Below are positions 1 to 13,500 of a stretch of DNA of 64,000 bases, one piece after another. The notes under the pieces were generated by a model, which ran no database searches, was not told where the DNA came from, and saw nothing but the letters and a program-made list of their open reading frames with translations. The stretch covers positions 31,378,602 through 31,442,601 of the forward strand of contig NC_074711.1 in assembly GCF_947242115.1 (NCBI RefSeq). Direction: 5' to 3'. The DNA comes from Biomphalaria glabrata. Its lineage: Eukaryota; Mollusca; Gastropoda; Planorbidae. The translations under genes were made by a program, and so were the position numbers. The number at the start of each line of letters is the position of its first letter. The first letter of the stretch is position 1.

Positions 1-249
1 GAAGCAATCTTTTATACTCACACATTTTCAAAAAGTGTATAAGAGTTAAACACAACAACAATTCATGCCTCCAAATGACTTTCAGTTACTGAGCAACACT
101 TGTATCATTAACACAGTCATTCAGTTGAGCTACATACAGTGACAAGTTCAGAATGTCTGAAGCGAAGATAATAGGTCGATGCAGGGCCACTTCTTTTCTA
201 GCCTCTGGCCTAAATCTTCAAATAGTTTTAATAGTCTGTAACTAATGAC

Positions 250-387
250 TTATAGTGTCAAACGTCTACAGATGTAGTTGAAAGTCTTAGAGTGGTCCTT
301 ATAGCAGTGCTTGTAGCAGAGAGTCTCGGTGTACTGTTGACTGATCGTAACGCTTTCATGCCAAAGACTTTCTGGGGATTCGGTCTC
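250..387 (-). other. Possible terminal exon, unassigned
   Basis: On the minus strand a plausible splice acceptor (pyrimidine-poor, ending GTTTGCAG) is followed at 387 by about 45 open codons, ending in TAA at 252-250. This reading has three cysteines near its end (CYKHC, then C 12 residues later). A second frame is also open for a similar length and is Ser/Thr/Arg-rich, so the frame cannot be fixed. No matching upstream exon was found. It could be the 3' end of a gene lying downstream of the mucin-like gene, or chance. Confidence 0.2.
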
Positions 388-664
388 CTGCAAACACAAA
401 GTTTTAAAATAGAACATCAAAATAACAAAATAAAGAGCTTTTCCTTAAGCTTTCTGATGTATGTTTAGTTCGCTGTCACTGTCTAAGCCCATTAAAGGCA
501 ACAAGAAAAACAAATGCGGTAAAATGAAAATAAATAAATATATAAAGAATTAAAATGATGTTTCTAAAGCCTCTTCCTAGCGAAGTTCAGTAAACAGCTT
601 ATAATGATAGATTATCTTTATTAAACTAAGTTTTATAAGTGTAACGTAATAGTCTACAAAAAAG

Positions 665-1190
665 TCGATGTTTCAAAGAGAACTACAGTATGGGCATACG
701 GTGGCAAAACCGCACTAGAAACAGCAAACGCCGGTATTGACAGAATAGAGGGACTTCTTATGGTCCGACAGTTACGCTGGGCAGGACAAGTATCCCGTTT
801 GGGAGACGAACGTATGCCAAAGGCAGTCTTTTTTTGATAAGCCAAAAGGTGGTCGTCGTAACAGAGGCGCCCCACGAAAACGCTTAAAAGACCAGCTTAG
901 GCGACAACTTTCCTTAGATGACATAGAAAGAGAGCACCTGGTTGCATGCGGCCTCAGAACGAGACAGCTGAAGGTCACTCACGAAGGACGCGGGATACAC
1001 ATTTGAGACCAAAAGAAAATCCGCTGCCGAGGACAAACGCAGACGGCGAAAAAAAATCTAAAGCGACCACCTGCGGACAATGATTATGCTTGCCCTGGAT
1101 GTGGCAAAATATGTAGGTCACAGCTGGGGCTGCGCAGCCACGGGAAATACTGCATTCCTCACTAATCTTCGGACTCGAAGAAACGCCTTA
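665..1190 (+). mobile_element. LINE 3' end (RT C-terminus and zinc finger)
   Basis: The plus strand encodes, in broken frames, the C-terminal part of a non-LTR retrotransposon polyprotein. The reading contains RQLRWAGQVSRLGDERMPK, then a basic RNRGAPRKR stretch, then a finger of the form CPGCGK...LGLRSHGKYC at about 1088-1155. This order (RQLRWAGH-type motif, basic linker, C2HC-like finger, stop) is typical of many invertebrate LINEs. At least one frame change and one stop separate the parts, so it is a dead 5'-truncated copy. Related copies lie at 31430-31930 and 53560-53750, and all share a similar sequence after the finger. Confidence 0.75.
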
Positions 1191-2080
1191 ATACAATTAA
1201 ATGTGTTATAAGGACATCAAACGAAAGCGTTTTCAAGAGGCAGCTAAACGACTCGAAGCAATTGTTTTCAAAATATAAAAAAGCAAAATGTGTGAAAATG
1301 TTGGGTGTAAATAATAATTCTCTTTTAATAAGGAGTTTTTAAAGTCGTGTCTGACAAAATAAGACAAATATGTTTAAAATATTCACGTCGAATTGAGAAT
1401 AAGCTCGGGCGTTGCTGCTACGTCTTGTGTGTATCAGTATCGAGCGGTGGGGTTGGGGCAGAAGTCAGGGATGATTCATTAAGGCATAGGAACCTAGTTT
1501 AGATATGAACTCAGTTGTAAATTCGCTTGTCCATATTTTCAATATCCTAAAGAAATTTACCTTGAAATTTGAAGAACTAAATCCATTTTGGCAATCTTTC
1601 TAACCTAAGTGCAAAGCAAATGTCTAGCTGGTTAGATCTTCGTGTAAAATTCTTAAAGTTCTTGTGTCGTTGCCAGGTTTTTTTCTGTGTTGAAATTTTA
1701 TTGTATTCTTTTTACCTTTCTCTTGCAAAAATAACAAGTGTCATTTCGATGACATTTGATTGTTTTAGACTCAGGACTACGTTTAGTAAAATGCATGGGA
1801 GGATTGAGGTGTTTTTTGTTTTTTTTTAAACTGTCGGAACTTGGATGAGGCGTAAAGAGGTAAAAAGGTCCCAGAGGGTCGACATTGTATAAAGTGTGGG
1901 GGAGAGGGGGGAATATTTGTCCATTTTTATGACATCACTTCCCTATGACCTCTTTCTCAAACTTCAAAATGCACGCAGAAGGCTAGAGCCGGATCTTACA
2001 ATCAAAATGTAAACATAAAGCATAAAAGTGTGCTGAAAATTTATCATGAAAAATCCTGAATGTATTTTGAAATGTAGCTA
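1191..2080. other. Gene-free stretch
   Basis: AT-rich sequence with no convincing exon on either strand. The open frames are short and look random. There is a short purine-rich run near 1900-1915. Confidence 0.5.
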
Positions 2081-2084
2081 AAGA

Positions 2085-2094
2085 GGCAGAGAGA

Positions 2095-2125
<31 letters not shown>

Positions 2126-2172
2126 TTAGAGAGAGAGAGAGAGAGAGAGAGAGATAGTGAGAGAGAGAGAAC
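2085..2172. repeat. (GA)n microsatellite
   Basis: Nearly pure GA/AG dinucleotide tract with a few interruptions. Similar tracts occur at 2959-3030, 6440-6530 and 10484-10551, all within or just downstream of the mucin-like gene. Confidence 0.9.
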
Positions 2173-2319
2173 ATGAATATACGAGATGACTACTAAACCA
2201 ACTGAGCAAGAAGGACGTATATTATTTGTTCCGTCTTATTTTTACTGGCTTGTTTCTTTCGTCAACTCCTTCCAAGTCAATTTCCTTTGGACTATCAAAC
2301 CACTTTTTTGTTTCTTTAT

Positions 2320-2425
2320 TTTATACATTATCTTATAGATTACAGGCGTTATTAAAAAATAGAGGAAAGTATACTACGCATTTCACGTGTCAATCTAGTT
2401 ATGCATGTTAGTCAATGAGTGTGAT
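2320..2425 (-). mobile_element. CR1/L2-like LINE 3' tail fragment
   Basis: Matches in reverse orientation the 3' tail of the LINE at 51395-52140: the block reading as TTATCTTATA...ACGTT, followed by CATTTCACGTGTCAATCTAG. Only the tail is present and it is diverged. Further copies lie at 26815-27275 and 32566-32760. Confidence 0.5.
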
Positions 2426-2956
2426 TGTGACTACAATAAGCTAATTAACATTTGTACACACAAATAAGTTACAGTTAACTAATCAATGAGATACGCGACA
2501 TTAAATTTCAATGGAAACTATTGTAGGAGATTATAAACATGTACTACATGATAAATGGACATTGGAGTAGGAACAGAAGAGAAACAATAGACAGCGCCTT
2601 AATGAGCAACCAAAGTAATAAATATATATATATATATATAAGTATATGTATGATGAGTAACACAATTCACGTGCAGTACTGGACATTACGTCTCTAGTTA
2701 TTTCAAACAAATGTCGAGATTATTGATGATTAATAGAGTGCTAGGTGAAATAACTCTGTTGCGGGACGTGGCTGGCCGAAAGACCTGACAATCCATATGG
2801 AGTCAATTAGATTTCAAGTTAATTTTTTTTAAGGTTAGGAGGGGCGAGGCTAAATTCATTTCATTCAATTAAATCTTATTTAGGAAACATGTTGAGAACA
2901 AAACAGCCCGTCAGCTACGTCCCTCTAGAATTTGTATATATGTGACGTTTATAAGC

Positions 2957-3032
2957 AGAGATAGAGAGAGAGAGAGAGAGAAAGTGAGACAAAGAGAGAC
3001 AAAGACAAAGAGAGAGAAAGAGACAGAGAAAG
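2957..3032. repeat. (GA)n-rich microsatellite
   Basis: Imperfect GA/GACA tract directly beyond the stop codon of the mucin-like gene, so probably within or next to its 3' untranslated region. Confidence 0.8.
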
Positions 3033-3091
3033 TCAAGAGGGGTGAGTACCTCCAGTACATAACGTGCAAGTGAAAGCGTGGGAGCGAGATA

Positions 3092-5177
3092 TTAAAGTGA
3101 AGGGAACATGTGCAGGGAGGAGGCAGCAGCTACTTGTCGTGCGAGATGTGCTGGTTGCGCCAACCTTCTTCTGTGGATCACGGTCACGGCGATGCCGACC
3201 ACCACCAGGGCCGGAATGCCCAGTACCAGAGCTATAATTACAGGCCACAGTGCATCGTCGTCTTTGCTGGTCTCGTCCGTGCTACTCGCCGTGGTTGGCC
3301 TCTTCACGGGGTTCGGGTTACCGGGAAACGATGGTAGTGTCAATAGAAAAGTGAAGTTGACTGCGTTGGATGTTGTGGAAGATGGCGTCATGTTTGCAGT
3401 CGTGGAAGCAGGTTTAGTTGTCGATGTTGCTATGGTCACAGCAGGCGTCAGGGTTGAAGACACTGTCGTCATGATCCTGGATGACGAGAATGTTGTGTTT
3501 AGTGTGGTTATTGTAGAAGCCGACGTTTTGGTGGTTGCTGATGAAGCTGTGGCTGTTGTGGCGGCTGAGGAAGAAGTGGTTGCTTCGGCTATTGGAGGAG
3601 CATGGGTTGTTGTGGCTGTCGAAGTAGTAGTAGTTGCAGTCGAAGTAAAAGTGTTTGCTGAGGTTATTGGAGGAGTATTACTTTCTTTAGTTGTCTGGGG
3701 AGCGGTGGTTGCGATAGTTGTCGAAGTAGATATTGTGGCAGTTGATGGAGTAGTTCCTGTGGTCGTTTGGGGATTATCAGTTTCTGTGGTTGACGGAGGT
3801 GCGCTAGTAGACGTGGATTGTGGAGAGGTCAAGGTTGTTGTGGTGGCAGAAGTGGGTGTTGAAGAAGCTTGACTAGATGCTTGACTTTCAGTCGTTGAAT
3901 CGGATGTATAAGTTGAAGATGACACATAACCTTGTGTACTCTGAAACGTGTCCGACTCAGATGAACGTACATCTGTAGCTACAGGTGATGTAGACACAGG
4001 AGTTGTAGCCACTGGAGATGTAGCATTTGCCAGAGAGCTGGAAGCATATGTAAGTATAGACGTGGATACACTTATTTCTGGCACTGCAGTAGACAATGAG
4101 CTGGCATTGTCATGAATCTCACGACCTCCAGGTGAAGTCACATCATTTGACTGAGACGACACCTCGTCACTGGTCAGTGATGGTGAGGGTGAAATAATAG
4201 TATATTCCCCAGGGACCAGTTCACGATCATTAACGCTTTCAACGTCAGATGGAACTAAAAACAAAGGAAAACTGCCGCTCACATTGACTGTCTCTCTTTG
4301 TGGCTTGTTAGTGATGCCTTCATCCAGCGATGATGGAAGCAAAATATTTGCCAGCTTCCCAGCAATAAATACATTCTCCTTAGTATCACTAGCAGGGGGA
4401 TAGTTTTCATTAACTGATACATTGTTTAAAACCTGATTTATCAAACTACCAGAAGTCACACTTTGAACTGTATTTTTGGATGTTCCTGAAAGTTCAGAAT
4501 TATCGTAAGTTGCTGGTGTTTTTTCATTATTTGATTCCACTTTTCTGGTAACTTGCGAGAAATCCACGACCTCCTGTGCCACAACAGTTTGTTTTGCCCC
4601 CGGGTCCAAAGCCTCGGTGCTATAGTCCCCATAGTCTGAAATATTTTCACCGGATGGATACACATTTTGATAATAATCCATTTTTCTCTCAAATTCCACT
4701 TTTTTGTTCTCCAGCCACTCCAGTTTCTCCAACTCTGGACTCCCGTTTCGTTTGTCAGCCACTTTATTGAGATAGTCGCGCGCCTGTTGAGAGCTTGGAG
4801 GTCTCACTAATTTATTAGCTCTGTAGTCTAGACCATTGGGTCTTGGAGCTAGTGTACTAGGTCTGGAAAATATAGAGGTAGGGAAATTTCCAAGAGTTGA
4901 AAAAGAGGATCGATGTGTGTTCAGCTTAATCCCTCCCCTGACTCTGCTAGATGATGGCTTTGTGAAGACGCCATCTTTCAGACTTTGTTCTTCCGGTGGC
5001 AAATTGTTTGAACGTGAATACTCTGGTAAGGGTTGATCAACGTTGTCGGTTAGCTTGAGAATGGTTTCGTTAACGGGTAATGTTTTGCTTGTAGTTATCT
5101 TGTTGTTTGGCCTAATGACATCATTTTGCTTTTCAAGTCTTGATTCTAAACACACGTTCTCAACAGTTAACACAAAT
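3092..5177 (-). CDS. Terminal exon: mucin stalk, TM helix, tail
   Basis: Single 2086-nt exon entered through the acceptor TTTCTTTCAG at 5178-5187; the first base completes a codon from the 6108-6247 exon. It encodes a moderately polar segment with an acidic/tyrosine patch (ENISDYGDYSTEALDP), then several hundred residues of Ser, Thr, Pro and Ala in short low-complexity runs. The membrane helix and basic stop-transfer follow. N-glycosylation sequons (NVS, NIS, NAT, NTT, NFT) are scattered through it. The open reading on the opposite strand (3108-3872) is the antisense of the Thr/Ala/Ser codons. Confidence 0.88.
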
Positions 5178-8100
5178 CTGAAAGAAAAAGAAAAACAGTA
5201 TTCAAGATTTAAGATATAAGAAGAAAGGCTAAGATTAAATTGTGAAAAGATGGACTGATGTCTTAGTTTTAAGGATTAACCGATGTTATCAGGTCTAAAA
5301 GATTAGCTGATTAAAATTTTAACTGATGTTGTCAAGTCCAAAACATTGACTGATGCTGTCTAGCCCAAAACATTGACTGATGATGTCTAGTCCAAAACAT
5401 TGACTGATGATGTCTAGTCCAAAACATTGACTGATGATGTCTAGTCCAAAACATTGACTGATGTTGCCGAAGTTTAAAAGATAGCTGCCGTTCTAAATCT
5501 AAAACTAAGTTTGGAAATAGTCACTAATCATAAGAGCTAAATGACAACTTTTTTTGATTATTTGAAAATCAATTGTTAAAACAAAATGGGTAAAAAATGA
5601 AACATATGTATAATATTGCAAAACTCCAAAGAGACCCGAGTTTGGGATTTTTAGGACGCCCTTGAGTCCACCCAAACTCTAATGAGTACCTGACATTAGT
5701 TGGGGAAAGTAAAAACTGTTTGTCATTGTACTGACCACCAGACATCCTCGTTAAATGTAGAAACAGATTACCTTTACTTCCTCTTCTCCATTGATCACAA
5801 GGTCTGGGGGGGGGGGTGCTTTACTTTTGAACAAAAGACAAATATTTGAGTGGTTCAACGAAATGAAAGGTTATTGTAATCACAAATAATTTTGTCTAAC
5901 TTTAAATTTAGGTCTCAGTGTACAAGGGCATTTTCCAATGAAAATAACTTACAAAAATTGTTACTCAAAGGCAGATTTGATATGGTGTTATAGGCCATTT
6001 ATAGGCCAGTTTTGTCACACAAACCAGTTCAATTATTTGAACGAATACAATCATGGCGGTGGATCCAATTTGAAGTGAACTAGAAGAAAATAAGACTGAG
6101 TTATTACCTAGTGTTGTGGTGGCCCCATACAGATATCCTATAGTGATGGACTTCATCAGATGTCAGAATGACCACTCTTGCAGCGTCCAACGTTTGGTCA
6201 AGTTTCATGAGATACAGTGTCACTGAATCAGACCTCAGAGCACGGTTCTAGAATTATAATAACAATAATAAAATAGCCAGATAAACTGCTTATATATATA
6301 TATATATATATATTTGTAAAAACAAAAAATAGGCGCCGGTACTCAGTAGTTGATTGCCTAACTTTTAATTACTAAAAATTAATAATATACGTTAAAATAT
6401 GGTGCATAACGTCACAAAAAAGCCCTGTACATATATATATATAGAGAGACAGACAGACAGATAGAGAGATACAGTGACAGATAGACAGAGACAGAGAGAT
6501 AGAGTCAGAAAGAGAGAGAGAGAGAGAGAGAACTAAAGCGCCTGACACTAGAACATGAGTGCCAGGAAGTAGGCAATATGTGGCACAAAAATATAAAAAG
6601 ATGAGTTCTGATGCTTTGCACACAGTTACAATTTTCAGGTCTGATATTTGTTCACAAAAGTCGCTGATTCATTGCTGATATCACGTGACAATTTAATGTC
6701 TATTTATAAAGCTGCATTGATAAGGCGAAACTCTGATTTGTAACTTACCATTATTGCTTCGCCAATATTAAGGTCAAAACTGTTACAAAAACCTTGCACG
6801 CGTTCTGTCCTAAAGTTTAAAGGAAAGAAAACAAATCTCATAATAAACAAAAGAGAACAAAAAAAAAATAATTTCACAAGCATAATATGGACTTTCTTTT
6901 TGTAAAGCGAAATTAATGAAAATAAATTTCGTGAACCTGTGCCCTACTTTTAAGTGGTGGTTTAATTATACAAGTCATTAAGAACCTTTGTCCTACATCT
7001 AAGTGGTGGTTTAATTATACAAGTCATTAAGAACCTTTGTCCTACATCTAAGTGGTGGTTTAATTATACAAGTCATTAAGAACCTTTGTCCTACATTTAA
7101 GTGGTGGTTTAATTATACAAGTCCTTAAGCCTTAAAGTGCTCAGCTGTTTTACAGTGAGTGCATACAAAATGGAATTACAACTTTGATGTTTAGAGGCTC
7201 ATCTATCACACGCGTTTTAAGGGTTAAGAACTTTTGTACTACGTGTAAGTGGTTGTTTAATTATAGGCCTACAATTTATTATCAAACAATATTCTTAAGA
7301 TTTGATGGGATTCAGAAATTTAAAGATTTCAATTTTACCAATAGAAGTTCCACAGAAGAATACGTGAATAATACAATAAAATAAACTATTAATGATCTAA
7401 AGATTCTAATGCGTTAGTAAGTGTAACAAGATGGTGGCACTAATAGTTCAGTCAATAGAAATAAAAAGGGTAAGTTATGTTCGCCTTTCAGACCTTGCGA
7501 TCTATAGGGCAGATAATGTTAAGGTCATCTGTTTCTTTTGGCCAACGGGTAACGAGCAGAATGTCATGTGACAACGACCAACCGCTCTTCCTTTTCCCTA
7601 ACTAATGTCAGATGCCCAAAAAAATTGGGTGAAATCCGAGGTGCCATTAAAAATCAGAAATCAGAAACAGTTTTCGTAAAGAGAATTAAAATTTACCATT
7701 GCCATCCTTTTTTTGTGTGTGATAAGCTTTGAAAACGATGTCTTAAATACTATTGTTTAAACAAATATATGAAAAGGATTTATAAACTCATACGAAAAAA
7801 AAAAAGATGAATGATTTTTTTTTGCAAGAAAAAAGAAACAAAAAGAATTCTTTCAGTGATTATCTGATTTAGTCTAACTGTACACACTGTAGCCATGAAC
7901 ATGGGACAAAGTTATTGTGTGGGTGATTGTATTTTTGTTTCGTAAATGATCTTTGTATGTTGAGTTTTTGAACGATTGTTTTCTTCTAACGTGACCATGC
8001 AATGTTTACTTTGTAAATACCTATTACCTTTCTTACTGTCTACTCTAGAACAGAGGTATGGTTGATTTGTTGCACAAAGAAGTGAGAGGAGACAAATAAA

Positions 8101-10504
8101 CAGACTAAACATTGACACTAAGAGACAATGGCACAATTCTCCTGTGTAGAGAGAATATAATGAGAATCTTAAAATAGATCAAGCTAACTTTCTCAAGAAA
8201 GAAACAAAATGTTTTCAACGAGACACACTTTTAGTTGAACTTTCTAATTTGTGACTCTCACTGTGTTCATGATACTTTGTTGGTTTAAAATACATGCGGG
8301 TCAGTGATAGGATATCGATAGAAGTTGGCATAATTGGGAATTTTTTTAGCTGACGTGAAGGTAGATTAAAACCATTAAGCATTAGTTAGGGAACAGAATT
8401 AACGGGTGACTCTTCTTTGTTACTGCTTAGAGAACGATAGTGTTTCTTTTTCAACACCGTGAAAATAGCGACATTGGACTGTGTCCCTTTTGTGGACTAT
8501 TTTTAATATCTCAAGTTGACAAGCAAGCAGTGCTACTTCATTTGGTTTTTTCGTTGATATTGAGAGAGTTGTATTTCCATAGTAATGAGATGCAGCACAA
8601 TGAGAGCTCGCAGAGAGACTTAGAATTACGTTGTCAACATCATCGGCATCAGCAAAGAACCGGGTTAATAAATAATAAGATACAAGGCTCCTCTTCCTAA
8701 AAATACAACTTTCATTGGCTATTAGAAAGTGTAAACGTTAAATAGAAGCACATAGCTACCGACAGACTGCCAGTTACATCCACGCTTTTCACGCGTTTGA
8801 CCCAACACTCCACAACAAAGGGACGTAACGACTATATTTACCAAACTGACTGTTCACACGAGATGACAAGAGTGACGTTGCCTGCGTCTCGACACAACGA
8901 GTGCACCATGAGTGGAGACACTTCCATCCGCACTGACCTCAGCACAGGATCGCACTCCTTCTCCTCCTGCAATAGAAGAGAGCAAGGCACACTTGACTAC
9001 AGAGACAATGTTCCAGTGAAAACGTTTAATTCTGTAGCTATTAGTGCGCGGTGTTTTAAAGGGAATTCACAAATTAAAAGGAAACAGAAGTTGTAAAATA
9101 ATTATTATTCATGCAGTGGCGTACATAGGGTTGGGGAGGGGGTGGGGAGAATTTGAAAATCCCTCCGGCCCCCATTTGAGGAGAACCCCCAAATGAGTGT
9201 TTTTTACATTAAATATTAAATATTACAAAAAAAGAAGGGGCCCCCATAGAGGTCAACCACAGCCCGGGCCCCCATAGAGGTCAACCACAGCCCGGGTCCC
9301 CAAATGATGGAACATTCCTAGCTACGCCTCTGTATTCATGTAAAAGTAGAAAAGTTGAAGAAACTTTGGGATTTAGACAAGCTTTGTGCAATGCAGTTAT
9401 TTCCCTTCAATAACTCTTACCAACTTTGAGACGAGAAACAGTAACCAGTGCACATCCGTCCTCCCCCATCAAGCAAAGAGTTTATGTAATCCGTAGCATG
9501 CAGATTATTAGACATTGCTGAATTATTCTAATCAAATTGAAATTTATCTACTTTGTGTAAAACATGAATTATTTATCTAAATCTAGTGGCTAGAGATAAA
9601 TGTAATATAAGACATAGGGGATAGGGTCATGATTAGAACATCAATACATGTAAATAACTGCTATGGCTATGTTTCTAATAGATGACAAATAAAATGTATC
9701 GCCTAGATTGAACATTAGTTTAATGAATCACCAATGCCAATACAAAGGAATGTTATCAGTTTTAAAAAGTATTTCCCAATGTTAACTTTGAGGAGCAGCA
9801 TCAGTCAGCATTGCCCATCCTTGAATGACTCAGGGACCATATCAAGCTCTGACTCCTGTGTCAAGGGATGCATGACCTCAAATAACCTCGAGACAACTTT
9901 TTGAGATCCCCTGCGGCTTCACTTTGGGCCAAAGTTTCAAGATTGCGGATAGTACCACGTAAAGGGGGGGGGGGCAGACATGAGCTTGAGGCTTGGTATC
10001 ACTGGTATATGATATATCTATAACAATTGTCCTAATCAGTAGATTAGCGTTCTCTTCGAAACATTTTGTTTTCTGACCGGAAGTGCACAAGCCAAATTGT
10101 ACTTTGGCCGAAGTCCTAAGTAATACTCTGTTTTGGCATTTTCATCTCTTCAGAAAATAATTAAAATAGATTGAGGCACAATTCAAGCTTATTAAAACAA
10201 TTTACTTTGACTGATTTGTATTCCTACAGAGTTTTTTTTCCTCTGATAGACCTATGTCACAAAAAAAAAACAATAAAAAAAACTTTATGATCTGTAAGTT
10301 CATGTACATGACTAATAATTATTGTCTAGAAATGTAATGGGATCATATATTTCGTCATTTTTTAGGTCACTTTCAGACATCAGTTGGAAAAAAAGTTCTT
10401 CGTTTGACGAACAAACAATTGAGACGTAAGAGAAAAAAATAGAAATGAAAGAGAAGGCGTGTGAGGGAAGATAGAGATTTAAAGAGAGAGAGAGAGAGAG
10501 AGAG

Positions 10505-10554
<50 letters not shown>

Positions 10555-13500
10555 AAGCAAAAAATAAGGAACGAGAAAAAATAAGTGTAAAACAGAAACA
10601 GAGAAAACAGTTTAAAAAAATGAAAGAAATAAAGAAAGAAAAAAAAGAAAGAAGAAAAAAAAATCAAGAGAAAGAAATAGTATAAGGCAATAGTAAATTA
10701 TGAAAGGAATTTTAACAGATCTGAGCCGGTATTTAGAATAAAAATAGAAGATTAGCCTCGCTATATTGTTTGACTGGTGACAAGGGCGGCCACTCAATTC
10801 ATCAGCCAGGAAGTGGTCAGCGACCTTTGATCAAGCAGCAGCGAAGTCTTTTTATAGAAACGATCTAACATCGTCCAAAACTGCAACAGCAACAAGCCAG
10901 CAACTGTCGGTCACTGTCACATTTTGCTAGTTGTTGAAAAAATCACCAAGAAAAAAAAACACTTGGTCTGCATGGCGTCCCATCCCCCACTGAAAAATAG
11001 TGGTTAGTAGGGCTCTCCCCCCCCCCCCCCGCCCTAAGATTCAACTAAAGCCATTGTTCGAGTCTTTGGAGCACAGTGTTCCGGCCAAAAGAATTCATGC
11101 TATTGCACAGATTTTGCCCTGCATTTCGCACGTCTTTAGGAAACGCCTATGTGATCTGTCTCCCATCCTTCCCCCCACTTCAAGAACAAACAGGGTCTGT
11201 CACAAGCAGTTCAGGTTCGTACCACGTTGTCCGACGTGTTGAGAAGAATGGTCCGTATCGTTCGTATCGTCCAACTGTTAATCTTTGCTCTCTCATCCTT
11301 TTCACCTTTCCACCAAAGAAAACATTTTCTTCCACCAAATACTAAAAACAGAATAGATTTAAGAGTTCAGGATTTAGAGCAAGTCCTATACAAGTTAAAA
11401 CAAGAACAATAACCCAACTACTTTGACTTCATATCAACACTACTGGTAGGCCATTTGTAGACCTTGTACGCATTGACTGAGATAACGAACAAGCAAAGAA
11501 ATTATTTGATGCTAATAATATGTTCTTTCTATTTATTACACCGTCACTATCATTACTAACTAAATAACTTTTAATAATTAACCAATAGTCCACCACGTGA
11601 ATTAACCTCTCTAAAAAATAATCCAAATGTTCCTCTATATACTCAGAATGAGCGAATTGTTCCTCTATATACTCAGAATGAGCGGAAGTGTTCCTTTATA
11701 TACTCAGAATGAGCGAAGTGTTCCTCTATATACTCAGAATGAGCGAAGTGTTCCTCTATATACTCAGAATGAGAGAAGTGTTCCTCTATATACTCAGAAT
11801 GAGCGAGTGTTCCTCTATATACTCAGAGTGAGCGACGTGTTCCTCTATATACTCAGAATGAGCGGAAGTGTTCCTCTTTATATACTCAGAATGAGCGAGG
11901 TGTTCCTCTATATACTCAGAATGAGCGAAGTGTTCCTCTATATACTCAGAATGAGCGAAGTGTTCCTTTATATACTCAGAATGAGCGGAAGTGTTCCTCT
12001 TTATATACTCAGAATGAGCGAAGTGTTCCGCTATATACTCAGAATGAGCGAAGTGTTCCTCTATATACTGAGAATGAGCGAAGTGTTCCGCTATATACTC
12101 AGAATGAGCGAAGTGTTCCTCTATATACTCAGAATGAACGAAGTGTTCCTCTATATACTCAGAATGAGCGGAAGTGTTCCTTTATATACTCAGAATGAGC
12201 GAAGTGTTCCTCTATATACTCAGAATGAACGAAGTGTTCCTCTATATACTCAGAATGAGCGAAGTGTTCCTTTATATACTCAGAATGAGCGGAAGTGTTC
12301 CTTTATATACTCAGAATGAGCGAAGTGTTCCTTTATATACTCAGAATGAGCGAAGTGTTCCTCTATATACTGAGAATGAGCGAAGTGTTCCGCTATATAC
12401 TCAGAATGAGCGAAGTGTTCCTCTATATACTCAGAATGAACGAAGTGTTCCTCTATATACTCAGAATGAGCGGAAGTGTTCCTTTATATACTCAGAATGA
12501 GCGAAGTGTTCCTTTATATACTCAGAATGAGCGGAAGTGTTCCTTTATATACTCAGAATGAGCGAAGTGTTCCGCTATATACTCAGAATGAGCGAAGTGT
12601 TTCTTTATATACTCAGAATGAGCGGAAGTGTTCCTTTATGGAAAAGTCTGCGAATTACTGCTCTATAGTTTCCAATAGGCTTTCATGTGTTTACTCCGTT
12701 ACAATATCAAGACGCCTTCGTTACAAGTTTGAATTTAGATTAATTCATCATATAAAGTAAATTCTTATTTTTTGGGCTCGAAGAGGCTACCGTCAGCTCT
12801 AGTGCTGGACTAGTAACATAAGCTATAGCTTAGACCCTCCAAGCCAAAAAATAGTTCCAGGGATATTTTCAATAATTTAAAGAAAGGGACAAAAGAAAAA
12901 AAAAAAGATTTATGTTGATTACTAGGGATCCATTTCTCAGATTGCTTAGGACCTATCAACCCTGAATCCGGCCCTGGTCAGCTCTAAGAGACTTGTAAGC
13001 AACATTTGAACCTTTTTTTTTGCATGCTACTCCCTTGTTTTTGTCTAAATCTTTTTTGTTTCTACATCTTTTAAGCATTGCTTTATTTTAGTGGATTGTT
13101 TACACAAAAAAATATTGACTTTGCATATTGAAATGTACCCTGGCACGACCAGGAAGCCATCCAATATGGACTAGGGTTAGGGTTATATTAACAATACCAA
13201 AATATTTAATTGGAACTATGAAAACCTTTTCAGTATTTTGCAAATAGATCTAATTGCGTGTTTCAGTGTTGCGAGATATAATATCAATGACGGCTGGGTT
13301 CATTGTAGCCACTTAATATGCTTAGGTCTTTAATTCATCTTCGGACTCAATTATAAACCATGATCCTAATCTGTGATCCAACTTATAATTCAAAGAAGTG
13401 CCCTTAAAAAGAAGCTCACATAGTTTACAAAGGTAATAGAAGAGAAGCAATAGGAGCAAGGTTTAAGCATGTCTTTAAATAAAGTTAAGAGGCAGAATCT

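Noticed and set aside
3108-3872. 254-codon plus-strand open frame rich in Val/Ala
   Set aside because: Exact antisense of the Thr/Ser/Ala-rich stalk codons of the minus-strand mucin-like exon. It has no splice or start support.
9421-9517. Exon-like minus-strand segment with good donor (AAAGTTG|GTAAGAG) and 31 open codons
   Set aside because: Its phase (ends with two bases of a codon) does not fit between exon 1 and exon 2 of the mucin-like gene, which join directly in phase 0. The acceptor is weak. It could still be a rare alternative exon.
10312-10685. Ser/Leu-rich and Arg/Glu/Lys-rich open frames
   Set aside because: Translations of a (GA)n microsatellite and its purine-rich flank.
11627-12760. 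Long repetitive open frames across the 30-bp array
   Set aside because: They follow from a unit length divisible by three in a stop-poor unit. No signal peptide, domain or splice site.
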